Source of the DNA: JANYCD01 sp043738385 | GTDB lineage: Bacteria > Pseudomonadota > Gammaproteobacteria > Burkholderiales > Rhodocyclaceae | Assembly: GCA_043738385.1 (NCBI GenBank) | Contig: JAYUGL010000252.1 | Location: forward strand, 1 to 26,067 | DNA length: 26,067 bases | Reading direction: 5' to 3' | Shown: positions 1-7,039 of the stretch, piece by piece | Position numbering within the stretch: position 1 is the first letter of the stretch | Layout: each line of letters opens with the position of its first letter | Position numbers and translations under genes: made by a program | The notes under the pieces: generated by a model | Seen by the model: only the letters and a program-made list of their open reading frames with translations | What the model was told of the DNA's origin: nothing | Database searches by the model: none

Positions 1-1
1 A

Positions 2-973
2 ACGGCCGAAGTGGCCAACTTCATGATCGACCTGCTGCCCGACTTGAGCACTAGCGACACCATGCTGCATGCGGCGCCCATCGCACACGCCAGTGGCGCC
101 TTCTTCCTGCCGCTCTGGTTGCGTGGTGCGCGTCAGGTCGTGATGCCCAAGTTCGACGCGACGGTGTTTCTGGAATTGGCCGAACGCGAACGCGCATCGA
201 TTACCTTCATCGTGCCGACCATGTTGTCGATGATTCTTGAGCAGCCGAACATCGACAAGACGCGCTACAACTTTCGCCGCCTTTGCTACGGCGCTGCGCC
301 GATGGCGCCGGTGCTGCTGGAAAAGGGCATGGCCGCCTTCGGCCCGGTATTCGCCCAGACTTATGGCCAGGCCGAATCGCCGATGGTCATCACCTGCTTG
401 AAGCCCGAAGATCATCATCGTATCGCCTCGGCAGGACGTCCGTACACCTTGGTCGAGGTAAAGATATTCGACGAGGAAGACAAGGAAGTCCCGACCGGAC
501 AGCCCGGTGAAATCGTCTGCCGCGGCTTGCAGGTGATGTCGCACTACTGGGACCGCCCGGAAGAAACGGCAAAGGTATTCCGCGGCGGTTGGCTGCATAC
601 CGGCGACATCGGCTTCTGCGACGAGGATGGCTATATCACGCTGATTGATCGCAAGAACGACATGCTGATCAGCGGCGGCTACAACGTCTATCCGCGCGAG
701 GTGGAGGATCAGTTGCTGACGATTCCCGGCGTCAGGGATGCCGCTGTCGTGGGCTTGCCCGATGAGCGTTGGGGAGACAGGGTGCATGCGGTGGTTAGCG
801 GCGCGCCATCGCTCGACGGTGAGGCAGTGCTGGCGATGTGCAAGGGCAAGCTCGCCGGCTACAAGATGCCGAAGGCGGTTGAAGTGTGGGATGCGTTGCC
901 GAAGAGCGCGGCCGGAAAGATCCTGCGCCGCGTCGTTCGCGATCAAATCCTGGCAAGAGACGTGCAACATTGA
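2..973 (+). CDS. Acyl-CoA synthetase (AMP-binding), 5' end cut by window edge
   Basis: C-terminal two thirds of an ANL-superfamily acid:CoA ligase, which would activate a carboxylic acid to its acyl-CoA through an acyl-AMP in the cytoplasm. The frame is open from the first bases, so the start and the AMP-binding P-loop lie outside the window. Visible family motifs are YGQAESPMV, GWLHTGDIG, DRKNDMLISGGYNVYPREVE and, near the end, the catalytic lysine context KSAAGKILRR. It aligns almost without gaps to the complete synthetase at 21370-22845 and is clearly its paralogue. It ends 13 bases before the next gene, so it is probably the first visible gene of an operon running to 11269. The substrate cannot be read from the sequence; neighbours suggest the acid later carboxylated or beta-oxidised. 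Confidence 0.9.
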   Translation, partial: TAEVANFMIDLLPDLSTSDTMLHAAPIAHASGAFFLPLWLRGARQVVMPKFDATVFLELAERERASITFIVPTMLSMILEQPNIDKTRYNFRRLCYGAAPMAPVLLEKGMAAFGPVFAQTYGQAESPMVITCLKPEDHHRIASAGRPYTLVEVKIFDEEDKEVPTGQPGEIVCRGLQVMSHYWDRPEETAKVFRGGWLHTGDIGFCDEDGYITLIDRKNDMLISGGYNVYPREVEDQLLTIPGVRDAAVVGLPDERWGDRVHAVVSGAPSLDGEAVLAMCKGKLAGYKMPKAVEVWDALPKSAAGKILRRVVRDQILARDVQH

Positions 974-986
974 ATGGAGACGTGAC

Positions 987-1586
987 TTGAACAAGTTCGA
1001 CGCAATGCATGGGTTGGCAATCAAGAAATTCGGCACGGCTGCCGCGGTGGCGGACCTGCTTGCCGGCGATGAAGCGGCAGTGACGGCGTATCTGACCGAG
1101 GCAGTCGCCGCCGGTGAGGCAGCCGGTGCGAAAGGCGCCTTCATGCTCAGCGGCAAGGGCCAGGCAGCGCTTGCAGAGGCCTACCCGGGTGAGTTCGCAG
1201 CGCATCGCGCCGATGAGTCGCTGAAGAAAGGCTATGCCCAGTTCGAAGTCGTCAACAACGAACTGAAGCAGTTGATCACCGAATGGCAAACCATTGAGGT
1301 CGCTGGCGAGCGGGTTCCCAACGACCACAGCGACAGCGAATACGACCGCAAGCTGATCGACCGCATCGCCACCCTGCACGAGCGCGCCGAGCCGATACTT
1401 GCCGCGATGGCGAAAAGCCTGCCGCGTCTGTCGCGCTATGCCGATCGTCTCGGCGAGGCACTCGACAAGGTGGATGACGGGCAGGTGGAGTTTGTCAGCG
1501 GCGCAAAGGTGAGCTCGTATCACACTGTCTGGTTCGAATTGCACGAAGACCTGTTGCGACTGCTGGATCGCAAGCGCGAGGAATGA
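987..1586 (+). CDS. Small winged-helix-like protein, probable partner of the PPDK-like enzyme
   Basis: Protein of 199 residues with no enzyme motif. I chose the TTG at 987 because GGAGA lies 6 bases upstream (976-980) and the preceding gene ends at 973; an in-frame ATG at 1005 is the alternative. Residues 1-60 read like a winged helix-turn-helix: LAIKKFGTAAAVADLL, then a helix, then a turn ending GKGQAAL. The rest is charged and helical, ending with the distinctive SYHTVWFELHEDLLRLL. From memory, not a search, mycobacterial genomes carry a protein of about 200 residues with a similar ending beside a short PPDK-like gene (Rv1126c/Rv1127c). Here the PPDK-like gene is 1.8 kb downstream in the same operon. 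A regulatory or docking role for that enzyme is inference; a DNA-binding role is also possible. Confidence 0.65.
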   Translation: MNKFDAMHGLAIKKFGTAAAVADLLAGDEAAVTAYLTEAVAAGEAAGAKGAFMLSGKGQAALAEAYPGEFAAHRADESLKKGYAQFEVVNNELKQLITEWQTIEVAGERVPNDHSDSEYDRKLIDRIATLHERAEPILAAMAKSLPRLSRYADRLGEALDKVDDGQVEFVSGAKVSSYHTVWFELHEDLLRLLDRKREE

Positions 1587-1634
1587 TCAATCCGCCATGG
1601 ACTCTTCCATGCCCGGCCAGGGTCTCGAATGGTG

Positions 1635-1662
1635 ATTTATTCATCCAATAACCACGGAGGAG
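1635..1662 (+). repeat. Leader element, copy 1 (before the enoyl-CoA hydratase gene)
   Basis: A 28-base stretch matching 3324-3351 at 22 of 28 positions. The core CAATAACCAC is identical and is followed by GGAGGAG here and CGACGAG there. In this copy the element contains the ribosome binding site of the gene starting at 1670. The 83-base gap it sits in has no other clear signal except a short CATGGA/TCCATG hairpin near 1598-1613. Function unknown; it could be an mRNA element that sets translation within the operon. Confidence 0.35.
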
Positions 1663-1669
1663 GGAAAAG

Positions 1670-2494
1670 ATGAGCTATTGGACCTGCAAAACCGAAGGTG
1701 GAGTGGTGACGGCAAGCTATCTCAATCCGCCGATGAACTATTTTTGTGCCGAGGGTGCGGGTGAACTTGGCACATTGATAGAAACCTGGCGCGATCCCGC
1801 GATCAAGGTGGTCGTACTGGTCAGCGGAATCGACGGTAAATTCATCACCCACTACAGCGTGGAGGAACTGCTCTCCTACGCTGAAAATCGCGAAGCGCTG
1901 CGCAAGGCCGGCACGGCGCTGACCGCTGGCTATCATGCCTTGCTGCTGAGTCTGCGCAGCCTGCCCAAGCCGGTCATCGTGGCGATGAACGGCGATGCGA
2001 TGGGCGGCGGCTTTGAGTTGTGCCTTGCCTGCGACATCCGCATCGGCATGTGCGGCGATCACCGCTACGGGCTGCCCGAAGTCAAGCTCGGCATTCTGCC
2101 CGGCGGCAGCGGCACGCAACGCCTGTCGAGATTGATCGGCGCCAGCCGCGCGATCGAGTTCATTTTGCGTGGGCGCATCGTCAAGCCGGAAGAGGCATTG
2201 ACGATGGGGCTGATCCATGAATTGGCCGACAACGCCCTGGCGCGCGCAACACAGGTCGCCAAGGAGATGGCGCGTCTGCCGCCGCTGTCAATCGCCATGG
2301 TCAAGCGCGCCGTCTACGAAGGGTCGGATACCAACCTTGCGAATGGACTCGATATTGAAAGTGACGGTTTTCTCGCCACCATGCTGTCGGACGACGGCGT
2401 TACCGCCATGCGCGACTATGTTGCCCAACCTTTCGAACTGCGCCGCGACTGGCTGGAGCAACAGAACAAAGTCAGCAAATATGTGGGCCAATGA
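1670..2494 (+). CDS. Enoyl-CoA hydratase (crotonase family), both catalytic glutamates present
   Basis: Crotonase-fold protein of 274 residues, expected to hydrate a 2-enoyl-CoA. The oxyanion-hole and first catalytic glutamate region reads GDAMGGGFELCLACDIRI with Glu116, and the second reads LPEVKLGILPGGSGTQRL with Glu137, matching rat Glu144 and Glu164. It should therefore be a genuine hydratase, unlike the crotonase at 17203. The start is supported by GGAGGAGGG just upstream. The N-terminus is unusual in that the normal LNRP-type strand reads YLNPPMNYF, which may mean a specialised acyl group. The next gene follows after 25 bases. The exact substrate is not visible. Confidence 0.88.
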   Translation: MSYWTCKTEGGVVTASYLNPPMNYFCAEGAGELGTLIETWRDPAIKVVVLVSGIDGKFITHYSVEELLSYAENREALRKAGTALTAGYHALLLSLRSLPKPVIVAMNGDAMGGGFELCLACDIRIGMCGDHRYGLPEVKLGILPGGSGTQRLSRLIGASRAIEFILRGRIVKPEEALTMGLIHELADNALARATQVAKEMARLPPLSIAMVKRAVYEGSDTNLANGLDIESDGFLATMLSDDGVTAMRDYVAQPFELRRDWLEQQNKVSKYVGQ

Positions 2495-2519
2495 CGCGGC
2501 ATTGTTAAGGGAGTAAGGC

Positions 2520-3299
2520 ATGGGCAAACTTTCAGGCAGGGTTGCATTGGTGACGGGGAGCGGTCGCGGCATCGGCCGCTCCATCGCATTGGCCTATGCG
2601 CGCGAGGGGGCGAAGGTCGCGCTGACCTCGCGCACCCGTAGTGAAATTGATGCGGTTGCTGAAAAAGTGCGGGCCATGGGCGGCACTGCATTTGCAATTA
2701 CCGCGGATCTGCTGGATGGCCCCGGACTCAAGAACATGGTGGGAGAAGTCATCGCCCATTTCGGGCGGCTCGACATTCTTTACAACAATGGCGGGGGACT
2801 GCATGGTGATCTGGCAGACCTGATGTCCGCACTTAATCACGATGACGTCGCATTCGAGAAAAACATATTTCTCAACCTGACTTCTGCCTACTACGCGACT
2901 CGCGCCGCCTTGCCACAGATGGTCAAGCAGGATTATGGACGGATCATCTTCCAGGGTTCCGGCTATGCCAAACGCGGCGGCGGGACCATCGCCTATACGG
3001 CAGCGAAGCATGGGTTGATCGGCCTGACCCGTGCATTGGCGTATCAAGTGCCGACCACGATCACGGTCAACACGATCTGCCCTGGCTGGACCAATACCGC
3101 ACTCGCCGACTGGGACAAGCTGGGCAAGGCCCTCAATATTCCCGCTGCCGCCTTCAAGGCATTGGCTGAATCCGAGAATGTCCAGAAACGAATCCTTGAG
3201 CCCGACGAACTCGGACCAATGGCGGTGTTGATCGCCTCGGAAGAATCTGCGGGAATTACCGGGCAAGTATTGAGTGTCGATGGCGGCTATCGCGTCTGA
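2520..3299 (+). CDS. Short-chain dehydrogenase/reductase (SDR)
   Basis: Classical SDR of 259 residues, an NAD(P)-dependent oxidoreductase acting on an alcohol or ketone, possibly a 3-hydroxyacyl-CoA formed by the upstream hydratase. The cofactor loop is TGSGRGIG at residues 12-19, the structural motif is NNGGG instead of NNAG, and the catalytic set is Ser147, Tyr159 and Lys163 (YTAAK). The C-terminus GQVLSVDGGYRV is typical. An arginine soon after beta-2 (SRTRS) hints at NADP(H), which is only suggestive. A GGGAGTAAGGC stretch precedes the ATG. Sitting between a hydratase and the carboxylase genes, it fits a beta-oxidation dehydrogenase step. Confidence 0.9.
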   Translation: MGKLSGRVALVTGSGRGIGRSIALAYAREGAKVALTSRTRSEIDAVAEKVRAMGGTAFAITADLLDGPGLKNMVGEVIAHFGRLDILYNNGGGLHGDLADLMSALNHDDVAFEKNIFLNLTSAYYATRAALPQMVKQDYGRIIFQGSGYAKRGGGTIAYTAAKHGLIGLTRALAYQVPTTITVNTICPGWTNTALADWDKLGKALNIPAAAFKALAESENVQKRILEPDELGPMAVLIASEESAGITGQVLSVDGGYRV

Positions 3300-3323
3300 T
3301 GGTCAACCACGAATGTAGAAATG

Positions 3324-3351
3324 ATTTTCCCATTCAATAACCACCGACGAG
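3324..3351 (+). repeat. Leader element, copy 2 (before the PPDK-like gene)
   Basis: Second copy of the 28-base element at 1635-1662, sharing CAATAACCAC and the preceding CAT and following GA-GAG pattern. It lies 16 bases upstream of the ATG at 3368, in a 68-base gap. Because GGAGGAG became CGACGAG, this copy cannot be explained simply as a ribosome binding site. Confidence is limited by the short length. Confidence 0.35.
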
Positions 3352-3367
3352 CAAAGAGGCGCGAGGA

Positions 3368-5161
3368 ATGAACGGTCGCATCGAACCTGCCGTGCTCGGC
3401 CTGATCCTCGACGGCGCCAGTCTGCCTGATCGGCAACTGGTCGGCGGCAAGGCGTGGAGCGTGGCGCGCATGCAGGCGCTCGGCCTGCCGGTGCCGCCGG
3501 CATTCGTGCTGACGACTGCTGCATGCCGCGAATATTTGAGCAACGGCGGCGCGCTGACCGAGCCGATGCTGGCTTCGGTGCGTACCGGCATTGCCCACAT
3601 CGAAGCGGCCACCGGTCGCAAGATCGGCTGTTCGCAGCGCCCGCTGCTCGTCTCCGTGCGCTCGGGAGCGCCGGTGAGCATGCCCGGCATGATGGACACT
3701 GTGTTGAATCTCGGCATCAACGATGCGACCGAGCTTGCGCTGGCAAAGGAAACCGGTAGTGCCACCTTTGCGCGTGACAGCCATCGGCGCTTCTGTGAAA
3801 TGTTTGCCCGCATTGTGATGCGTTCCTCGATGGAAGCACTGCCGCCCGACGCGGAGCCCGCGCAGTGGCGGCAAATGATCGCCGACAGTTGCCAGCGCGA
3901 GATGCCGACCGACCCGTTCGAGCAACTCACGCTCGCCATCGCCGCGATCTTCGATTCGTGGAACGGACGTCGTGCCAAGCGTTATCGCGAACATCACGGC
4001 ATCGACCACGCGATGGGAACGGCAGTGACCATCCAGGCCATGGTGTTCGGCAACTCGGATGCCCGCTCGGGTACCGGTGTGCTGTTTACGCGCAACCCGT
4101 TGATCGGAGAGGCCTTGCCCTACGGCGAGTATCTGGAATGCGCGCAGGGCGAGGACGTCGTATCCGGCTCGCATACGCCGGTGCCGATCGAACGCTTGCG
4201 CGAAAGCCTGCCTGCCATGCACGCCGAACTGATGAAAGCCGCAGATACGCTGGAGCGCGAGAACCACGATGTGCAGGACATCGAATTCACGGTCGAGCGG
4301 GGCAGGCTCTATCTGCTGCAGTCGCGCTCGGCCAAGCGTTCGCCGGCCGCCGCGGTGCGCTGCGCCGTCGAAATGGTGAGCGAAGGACTGATCGACGAAG
4401 ACGAGGCATTGCGCCGTGTATCGAGCGACCAGGTGCGCCTGCTGTTGCGGCCCAGGCTGGCAGCGCATGTCGACCCGGAGCGCGAGACGGTGCTGGCGCG
4501 CGGCGAGGCGGCGAGCCCGGGCGCCGGCTTCGGCATCATCGTCGAAGATGCGGATGAGGCCGAGCGTCTGGCAGTGGCAGGCCAGCCGGTGGTGCTGTCG
4601 CGACCCACCACCAGCCCGGAAGACGTGCATGGCATGTTCTTCGCAGAGGCAGTCATCACCGAGCGTGGTGGATCGACCAGTCATGCTGCCGTCGTGAGCC
4701 GCCAGCTTGGCGTGCCGTGCGTCGTCGGCTGCGGTGATGGCGCGCTCAAGGGGCTGGGCGGTCGCGCCGTGACGATAGACGGAACCCGCGGCATCGTGTT
4801 TGCCGGGCATCTTGCTGTCGATCATCCGCAAGAGGATGCCGATCCGCTGTTGCGACAGTTGCGTGATTGGGCGCAGGTGCGCACGCCCTTGCGGGTTCAT
4901 GCCATCGGTCATGCGCCACGACCACCCGCTGTGGATCTCGAAAGCGACGATGCGGCGCAGGCGGTGTTGCGTCTGCAGGGCGCCACCAGCGCGGTGGGCA
5001 GCCTGCTCAATACCGACGAGGGTGTACATCTGGCAGTCGCTGCCGGTCTCGATTTCATCGTCGTCAAACAAGTTTTGCCGGCGCTGCTTGCGGCGTGCGC
5101 CATTCGAAGTAATTCGGCGAGCGAGCAGGCGTCGACCAACCATGAGGAACTCAAGTCATGA
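3368..5161 (+). CDS. PPDK-like phosphotransferase lacking the PEP/pyruvate barrel
   Basis: 597 residues against about 870-890 for pyruvate phosphate dikinase. The N-terminal nucleotide-binding part is strikingly PPDK-like: LVGGKAWSVARM near residue 24, SVRSGAPVSMPGMMDTVLNL near 97, SGTGVLFTRNP near 234, then QDIEFTVERGRLYLLQSRS. The swivelling phosphohistidine domain follows, with GGSTSHAAVVSRQLGVPCVV and the phosphorylated residue predicted at His439. After it come only about 120 residues of unrecognised sequence in place of the roughly 350-residue PEP/pyruvate barrel. ATP-driven His phosphorylation is therefore likely but the phosphate acceptor is unknown. The stop overlaps the BCCP start (ATGA at 5158-5161), so translation is probably coupled. 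Phenylphosphate synthase and rifampin phosphotransferase are known cases of this chemistry used on other acceptors. Confidence 0.88.
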   Translation: MNGRIEPAVLGLILDGASLPDRQLVGGKAWSVARMQALGLPVPPAFVLTTAACREYLSNGGALTEPMLASVRTGIAHIEAATGRKIGCSQRPLLVSVRSGAPVSMPGMMDTVLNLGINDATELALAKETGSATFARDSHRRFCEMFARIVMRSSMEALPPDAEPAQWRQMIADSCQREMPTDPFEQLTLAIAAIFDSWNGRRAKRYREHHGIDHAMGTAVTIQAMVFGNSDARSGTGVLFTRNPLIGEALPYGEYLECAQGEDVVSGSHTPVPIERLRESLPAMHAELMKAADTLERENHDVQDIEFTVERGRLYLLQSRSAKRSPAAAVRCAVEMVSEGLIDEDEALRRVSSDQVRLLLRPRLAAHVDPERETVLARGEAASPGAGFGIIVEDADEAERLAVAGQPVVLSRPTTSPEDVHGMFFAEAVITERGGSTSHAAVVSRQLGVPCVVGCGDGALKGLGGRAVTIDGTRGIVFAGHLAVDHPQEDADPLLRQLRDWAQVRTPLRVHAIGHAPRPPAVDLESDDAAQAVLRLQGATSAVGSLLNTDEGVHLAVAAGLDFIVVKQVLPALLAACAIRSNSASEQASTNHEELKS

Positions 5162-5628
5162 GTATCAAGAACGAAGAGATTCGAAGTCTGCTCACCTTCT
5201 TCGAGAAGTCGGGTTGGCAGGAACTGCGACTGGAGATCGGTGACGTCAAGATCGCGGTATCGAAAAGCGGATCGCTCACGACTCACGCCGCCTCAGCACC
5301 AGTTACAGCCGTGACCGCTGCCACCGGCATTGCATCGCCAGCGCCAATGCCCGTCGCGGCCCAGCCCGCCGCAGCGCTGGCGCCGGGACAGGTCTACCTG
5401 CGTGCGCCCAGCCTCGGCGTCATCTGGGGCCAATCGAAGCCGGGCGCGCCATCGTTTGTCGAAGAGGGACAACAGATCGAGGCCGGTGCCACGGTCTGCC
5501 TGCTCGAAGTGATGAAGCTGTTCACCCAGGTGACCAGCAACGTGAAGGGCAAGATTGTGCGTCGTCTGGTGGCGGATGGCGAGATGGTCGAACACGATAC
5601 GCCGCTATTCATCATCGAAGTTGCCTGA
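5158..5628 (+). CDS. Biotin carboxyl carrier protein 1 (AccB-like)
   Basis: 156 residues. An N-terminal helical segment (IRSLLTFFEKSGWQELRLEIG) resembles AccB, followed by a flexible Ala/Pro-rich linker at about residues 45-75 and a C-terminal biotinyl domain. The biotin attachment motif is LLEVMKLF with the acceptor at Lys120; the usual EAMKM is EVMKL here. It carries CO2 between biotin carboxylase and carboxyltransferase. It overlaps the PPDK-like gene by 4 bases and precedes the biotin carboxylase by 20 bases. Its paralogue at 22875-23357 has its biotin lysine at the same residue number. Confidence 0.93.
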   Translation: MSIKNEEIRSLLTFFEKSGWQELRLEIGDVKIAVSKSGSLTTHAASAPVTAVTAATGIASPAPMPVAAQPAAALAPGQVYLRAPSLGVIWGQSKPGAPSFVEEGQQIEAGATVCLLEVMKLFTQVTSNVKGKIVRRLVADGEMVEHDTPLFIIEVA

Positions 5629-5648
5629 CGACATTCCGGTCTGGCGCC

Positions 5649-7022
5649 ATGGCCCTGTTGAAACGTGTGCTGGTCGCAAACCGCGGAGAGATCGCGGTAA
5701 GGGTCATTGACGCCTGCAAGGCGCTGGGTATCGAGACCGTGCTCGCGGTATCGCACGCCGACCGTGAAACGCTGGGTGCCCGGCGTGCTGACCGCGTCGT
5801 GTGCATCGGCCCTGCACCTGCCGCAGCCAGCTATCTGAACCCGGCGCTGGTATGTCAGGCAGCATTGTCCACGGGCTGCGATGGTCTGCATCCGGGCTAC
5901 GGTTTCCTGTCCGAGCGCTTCGAACTCGCCAAGCTTTGCGAAGACAACCAGTTGAAATTCATCGGGCCCCGTGCCGAGACGATCAGCCGTGTCGGCGACA
6001 AACTCGAAGCGCGCGCTGCCGCTGCTGCTGCCGGCGTGCCGATCGTGTCGGGTTCCAACCTTGTGGCGACGGCGACGGAAGCGGCAAGCCTGGCGGGAGG
6101 CATTGGCTACCCGGTGATGCTGAAAGCAGCTTCCGGCGGCGGCGGCCGCGGGGTGTTCGTCGCCCATGATGCATCCGATATCGAAGCGTCATTCGAGCGT
6201 GCGTCGCGGGAAGCGCAAGCGGCGTTTGGTGATGGTTCGTTGTACATGGAGCGCTTCATCGGCAATGCACGCCACATCGAAGTCCAGGTCTTCGGCGACG
6301 ACTTCGGCAATGCGTTGCACCTCGGCGAACGCGACTGCTCGATCCAGCGGCGCTACCAGAAGGTGGTCGAGGAGGGCCCGGGCTATGCGCTTCCCGAGGC
6401 CGTCCGCACACGTTTGCATGCAGCCGCCCTGGATCTGGTGCGCTACCTTGGCTATGTCAATGCCGGCACTGTCGAGTTCCTCTACGATGCCGACCGCGAG
6501 GATTTCTTCTTTATCGAAATGAATGCGCGGGTGCAGGTCGAGCATCCGGTGACGGAGCTGATTACCGGGGTCGATATTGTCCAGGAGCAGTTGCGCATTG
6601 CCTCCGGCCTGCCGCTGTCGGTACGTCAAAGCGACGTCAAAATCAGCGGCCACGCGATCGAGTGTCGCATCAATGCCGAGCAGCCGCGCGATGGCTTCAT
6701 GCCGCGCCCCGGACGCATTACGCGATGGTCGCCGCCGCATGGCTCAAACGTTCGTCTGGATACCCACTGCTATACCGGTTATCTGGTGCCGCCTTATTAC
6801 GACTCGATGATCGCGAAGCTGCTGGTGCATGCGCCCGATCGTGAGAGCGCCGTCGAGGCCATGCGTCTTGCACTCGATGCGTTCGAGGTTGAGGGCATCG
6901 AAACCAATATTGATTTTCATCGCTTCGTGATGCGACACGCCGATTACGCGGCGGGGAAAGTGAATACGCGCTGGCTCGAGACCACGCTGTTGCCGGCGTA
7001 CCAGAAACATTCCAGCCCATAA
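5649..7022 (+). CDS. Biotin carboxylase (AccC-like)
   Basis: 457 residues, close to the usual 450, so a stand-alone biotin carboxylase that uses ATP and bicarbonate to carboxylate BCCP-bound biotin. Features in order: N-terminal RVLVANRGEIAVRVI, HPGYGFLSE, the glycine-rich ATP loop SGGGGRGVFVA, the GERDCSIQRRYQKVVEE stretch and the catalytic EMNARVQVEHPVTE. All look intact. It is flanked by BCCP1 and carboxyltransferase 1, giving a complete three-subunit carboxylase at 5158-8494. It is the only biotin carboxylase in the window, although there are two carrier and two carboxyltransferase genes. The substrate is fixed by the carboxyltransferase, so this gene does not reveal it. Confidence 0.95.
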   Translation: MALLKRVLVANRGEIAVRVIDACKALGIETVLAVSHADRETLGARRADRVVCIGPAPAAASYLNPALVCQAALSTGCDGLHPGYGFLSERFELAKLCEDNQLKFIGPRAETISRVGDKLEARAAAAAAGVPIVSGSNLVATATEAASLAGGIGYPVMLKAASGGGGRGVFVAHDASDIEASFERASREAQAAFGDGSLYMERFIGNARHIEVQVFGDDFGNALHLGERDCSIQRRYQKVVEEGPGYALPEAVRTRLHAAALDLVRYLGYVNAGTVEFLYDADREDFFFIEMNARVQVEHPVTELITGVDIVQEQLRIASGLPLSVRQSDVKISGHAIECRINAEQPRDGFMPRPGRITRWSPPHGSNVRLDTHCYTGYLVPPYYDSMIAKLLVHAPDRESAVEAMRLALDAFEVEGIETNIDFHRFVMRHADYAAGKVNTRWLETTLLPAYQKHSSP

Positions 7023-7039
7023 CCTGAAGAGAGAACACA

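Noticed and set aside
2..973. A broken (pseudogene) synthetase
   Set aside because: The frame is open from the first bases and intact to its stop; the missing N-terminus is explained by the window edge.
738..1586. A longer version of the small winged-helix-like protein starting at 738
   Set aside because: The first 80 codons overlap the synthetase in another frame and read as Arg/Cys-rich nonsense; the TTG at 987 has a proper ribosome site.
3287..5143. A 618-codon open frame on the minus strand
   Set aside because: It lies wholly opposite the PPDK-like gene, which has strong family motifs. The minus-strand product is Arg/His-rich with no recognisable motif, as expected for antisense of GC-rich coding DNA.
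3368..5161. Ordinary pyruvate phosphate dikinase or PEP synthase
   Set aside because: The C-terminal PEP/pyruvate barrel is absent and there is no frameshift or following fragment that would supply it; BCCP1 starts within its stop codon.
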